Shown here: positions 61,901-64,000 of the stretch, one piece after another | Position numbering within the stretch: the first letter of the stretch is position 1 | How the letters are laid out: every line of letters begins with the position of its first letter | NCBI GenBank assembly: GCA_946807835.1 | Contig: OX327711.1 | Location: forward strand, 12,931,501 to 12,995,500 | Source of the DNA: Ailanthus altissimus | Taxonomy: Eukaryota > Streptophyta > Magnoliopsida > Sapindales > Simaroubaceae | Reading direction: 5' to 3' | DNA length: 64,000 nucleotides | Notes under the pieces: model-generated | Databases searched by the model: none | The model's input: the letters and a program-made list of their open reading frames with translations, nothing else | What the model was told of the DNA's origin: nothing | Program-made: the position numbers and the translations under genes

Positions 61901-64000
61901 GAGCCAGCTGCATGCATCCAGGCAACTTCGTATGCAGTGGATGTGTGCAATCTAAATCAAGACTCCTCTCCTATTTATTTATTTAACATTTCTAATAGCT
62001 ACTCTTAATCCTAGACAAAAACTTAACATAAAAATAAAAATAAACAATCAAAATGATATAAATTATCGAAACATATTTCTGACTTTTCATTAATTACCCT
62101 CTCTCTTTTTAATTTATTTTACTTTTTTTTCTTAGATTAACTCAAACACATATACTGACCATTATGTTTTGATGTCATTGATCAATAGAACATGCTCATT
62201 TAATTTTAATATTTTTTTTATGAAATGGGTTTCACTTCTGCATGTATCAAATTATAAATTAAAGCCACAATGCATTGTGCTTTGATCGGATATGACTTAA
62301 GCTATGAAAGGTCCAGTTTCTCATTTTTCTCAAATCTCAATCCCCCTCCCTACTGAGTATTTTGTATTGAGTTGTTACTGTCATTGGAGTACCATTTTTG
62401 TTTCTAGCCCACATCTCTAATTGTGCCTCTAACTTCAGCTACGTTTCCTCCAAATCTTCCATCAATTTTTTAATCTTTAGCACATAGACATTTTTTTATA
62501 AAAAAATTTTGCCACTTCATTCACCTTAGCAAGATATAGCTGCCTACCTAAAATATGTTTCTAACCATGCATATAAATGCATTATATGTATTAAGACATG
62601 ACAAGATCTAATTTCTTAATAATAATATAAACACAATAGAATCTCGCATAATATGATAAATCAAATGTATACAATCAAGTTCTATATAGTATATTACAAA
62701 CACTCGGATTGTTTTATGACAAATACACTATGAATAAACTATGAATAAGGTTTAGATAAATATCGAGGTTAATGGTTTAGTGGCAGTTCACTTCTTTTTT
62801 CTTTTTTCATACGAGAGAAGTGTGAAGGAAGATTTAGCCTTTTATTAATTTATCAGACTATACGTGGGGTTAACACATATGGATTGGGTCACTAAAATCA
62901 TATTTTGATTTGATTACAACAAATTTTTAACTTAATTATTAGATTTTCAGCTAAGAATGTTGGCACTACCTCAACTTTTAGAATTGCTAATGAATCTCTT
63001 AGTGGGTTGAGTCGATATTAGCCTGGGATGACCACTTTCAATATGTATTGAACGGTAAGAGTTTCATGCAATTATAAATAATATTAAATTATGTTAGAGT
63101 TTTTTTTTTCAACGGTGATTTTTCGATGCTCAAATCAATAATGAATCTTAAGAGAAAAAAAAAAACATAAAAAGGCATACAAAAAATTTGAGTTAAAAGG
63201 AAGTTTTGGAATTTTTGATGTGCTAAAGAGGCTTCTAGGATTGTACTTTGCTTAAAAAGATGATTAGAGAAAAGTATTCCAAAAGTTTTAAAAAAAGTCA
63301 AAAAAATATCTATTTTTTTTTTACTGTTTAGCCTTCTTTTAATAGGTTTAGATAATTTCTTTTAGAATTAGAGAATATTTTGACTTTCTCAATTTAGACT
63401 CACTCTATAGTTATAAGATTTAAATTTGTATCAAAATATTAGAATTTTAAAATTCTCAGAGATAAAATCAATTTAAGTCCTTACTATTTGGTCAATATGC
63501 ATATTCCTGATTAGCCTTTGTGAAGCTTTTAACAGTAATTTTTTTGGAGTATTTATATGGTTAGCCTCTTAAAGGGCTTATGTGGTAGGCCCTTGAAGGG
63601 CTTATATGTTCAATATTTAGAGGTTGGTCGTCAAGAACTTTAGTGTCAATAACTGTAAGTAAGTTCTAAGAATATTCACTTGTTCAATATCAAGTGTTTC
63701 CAAAGATAATGGATCGGAGTAAGAAGTAACCGTACAACAAGCTTTCTCGTGAGTCTTAGGTGAGGCATTTTGAAAATATCCGAACTCAGAATTTATGAGT
63801 TATGTTGGGCTTTTTAAAAAATTAGACTTAGACCATAATTTAAAAAAACAAAGATATTAAAAAAAATTATAATAAACACCAATAGTCATAGCCATAATTC
63901 AATAATAACCACATTTTTTAATCGAATCCTTTACAAAGACATTTTAGTTGATTAATATATTTTTACTCAAGAATAATATGGATGTTAAAACACACACATA
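58916..64000. other. Unassigned intergenic region
   Basis: Five kilobases without recognisable genes or transposons. Open frames at 60789-60974, 61034-61330 (both strands) and 61392-61583 lack family features. A G-run with CTCTATTTG context at 61252-61262 and a 24-25 bp tandem repeat at 63558-63612 ('ggttagcctcttaaagggcttatg' and 'ggtaggcccttgaagggcttatatg') are the only structured elements noted. Confidence 0.4.
63558..63612 (+). repeat. Two-copy 25-bp tandem repeat
   Basis: 'ggttagcctcttaaagggcttatgt' is followed directly by 'ggtaggcccttgaagggcttatatg'. Each unit holds an inverted motif, 'cct.t.aaggg', so the pair could form small stem-loops. The role is unknown. Confidence 0.5.

Noticed and set aside
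62766..62830. Possible tRNA or SINE head
   Set aside because: TGGTTTAGTGG fits an A box, but no B box follows within a plausible distance and no cloverleaf can be drawn.

Overview
The window is AT-rich nuclear DNA from a flowering plant, probably a eudicot. The evidence is plant-type Copia, Ty3/gypsy, hAT and Mutator relics, tRNA-Met and tRNA-Asp type primer-binding sites, and one intron-containing gene for a plant X8/CBM43 wall protein. It cannot be placed to species from sequence alone. There is no sign of operons, phage, CRISPR, rRNA or organellar DNA.

One convincing host gene is present: a three-exon, minus-strand gene at 38879-41054 for a 148-residue secreted X8-domain (callose-binding type) protein. 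It sits in a repeat-poor island (about 37.8-41.4 kb) that also holds a GC-rich patch at 37790-38110.

Left part (0-31 kb) is a stack of nested transposons. A deleted Copia element with both LTRs lies at 257-3389, and a second Copia fragment (7951-8746 plus 11342-11465) is split by an LTR. A dead hAT transposase gene begins at 11568 and resumes at 14131 and 23854. It is split first by a 2.2-kb LTR (11954-14130), then by another LTR of the same family (15174-23853), which itself carries a Ty3/gypsy element (16240-22532, target duplication CACTA). The hAT 3' part holds a 93-bp tandem array (25320-26358, resuming at 30300). A Mutator-like element (26359-30299) split that array and was in turn split by a solo LTR (27161-30012, target duplication CTTAG). 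The hAT right terminus is near 30957.

Middle (31-37 kb): a MuDR-type transposase relic, a truncated gypsy LTR, and a Tat/Athila-like gag relic with primer-binding site and LTR.

Right part (41.5-64 kb): a second hAT relic (41481-about 45610) contains its own tandem array and a SIRE-like solo LTR. Next is a third Copia relic (45618-51322, gag to RT with YVDD), split by a solo LTR with a perfect AGTTT target duplication. After about 3 kb of unassigned DNA comes another solo LTR (54591-56684), then 7 kb in which I recognise no gene or transposon.

Two LTR families dominate and are named here for reference. LTR1 (about 2.1-2.4 kb, TGTTGG...CA) has five copies, none with an internal region. LTR2 (about 2.6-2.85 kb, TGTAGTAACCA...GGGGCGTRACA on the minus strand) has one near-complete gypsy element plus three solo or truncated copies. 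All transposon coding sequence seen here is broken by stops, frameshifts or insertions.
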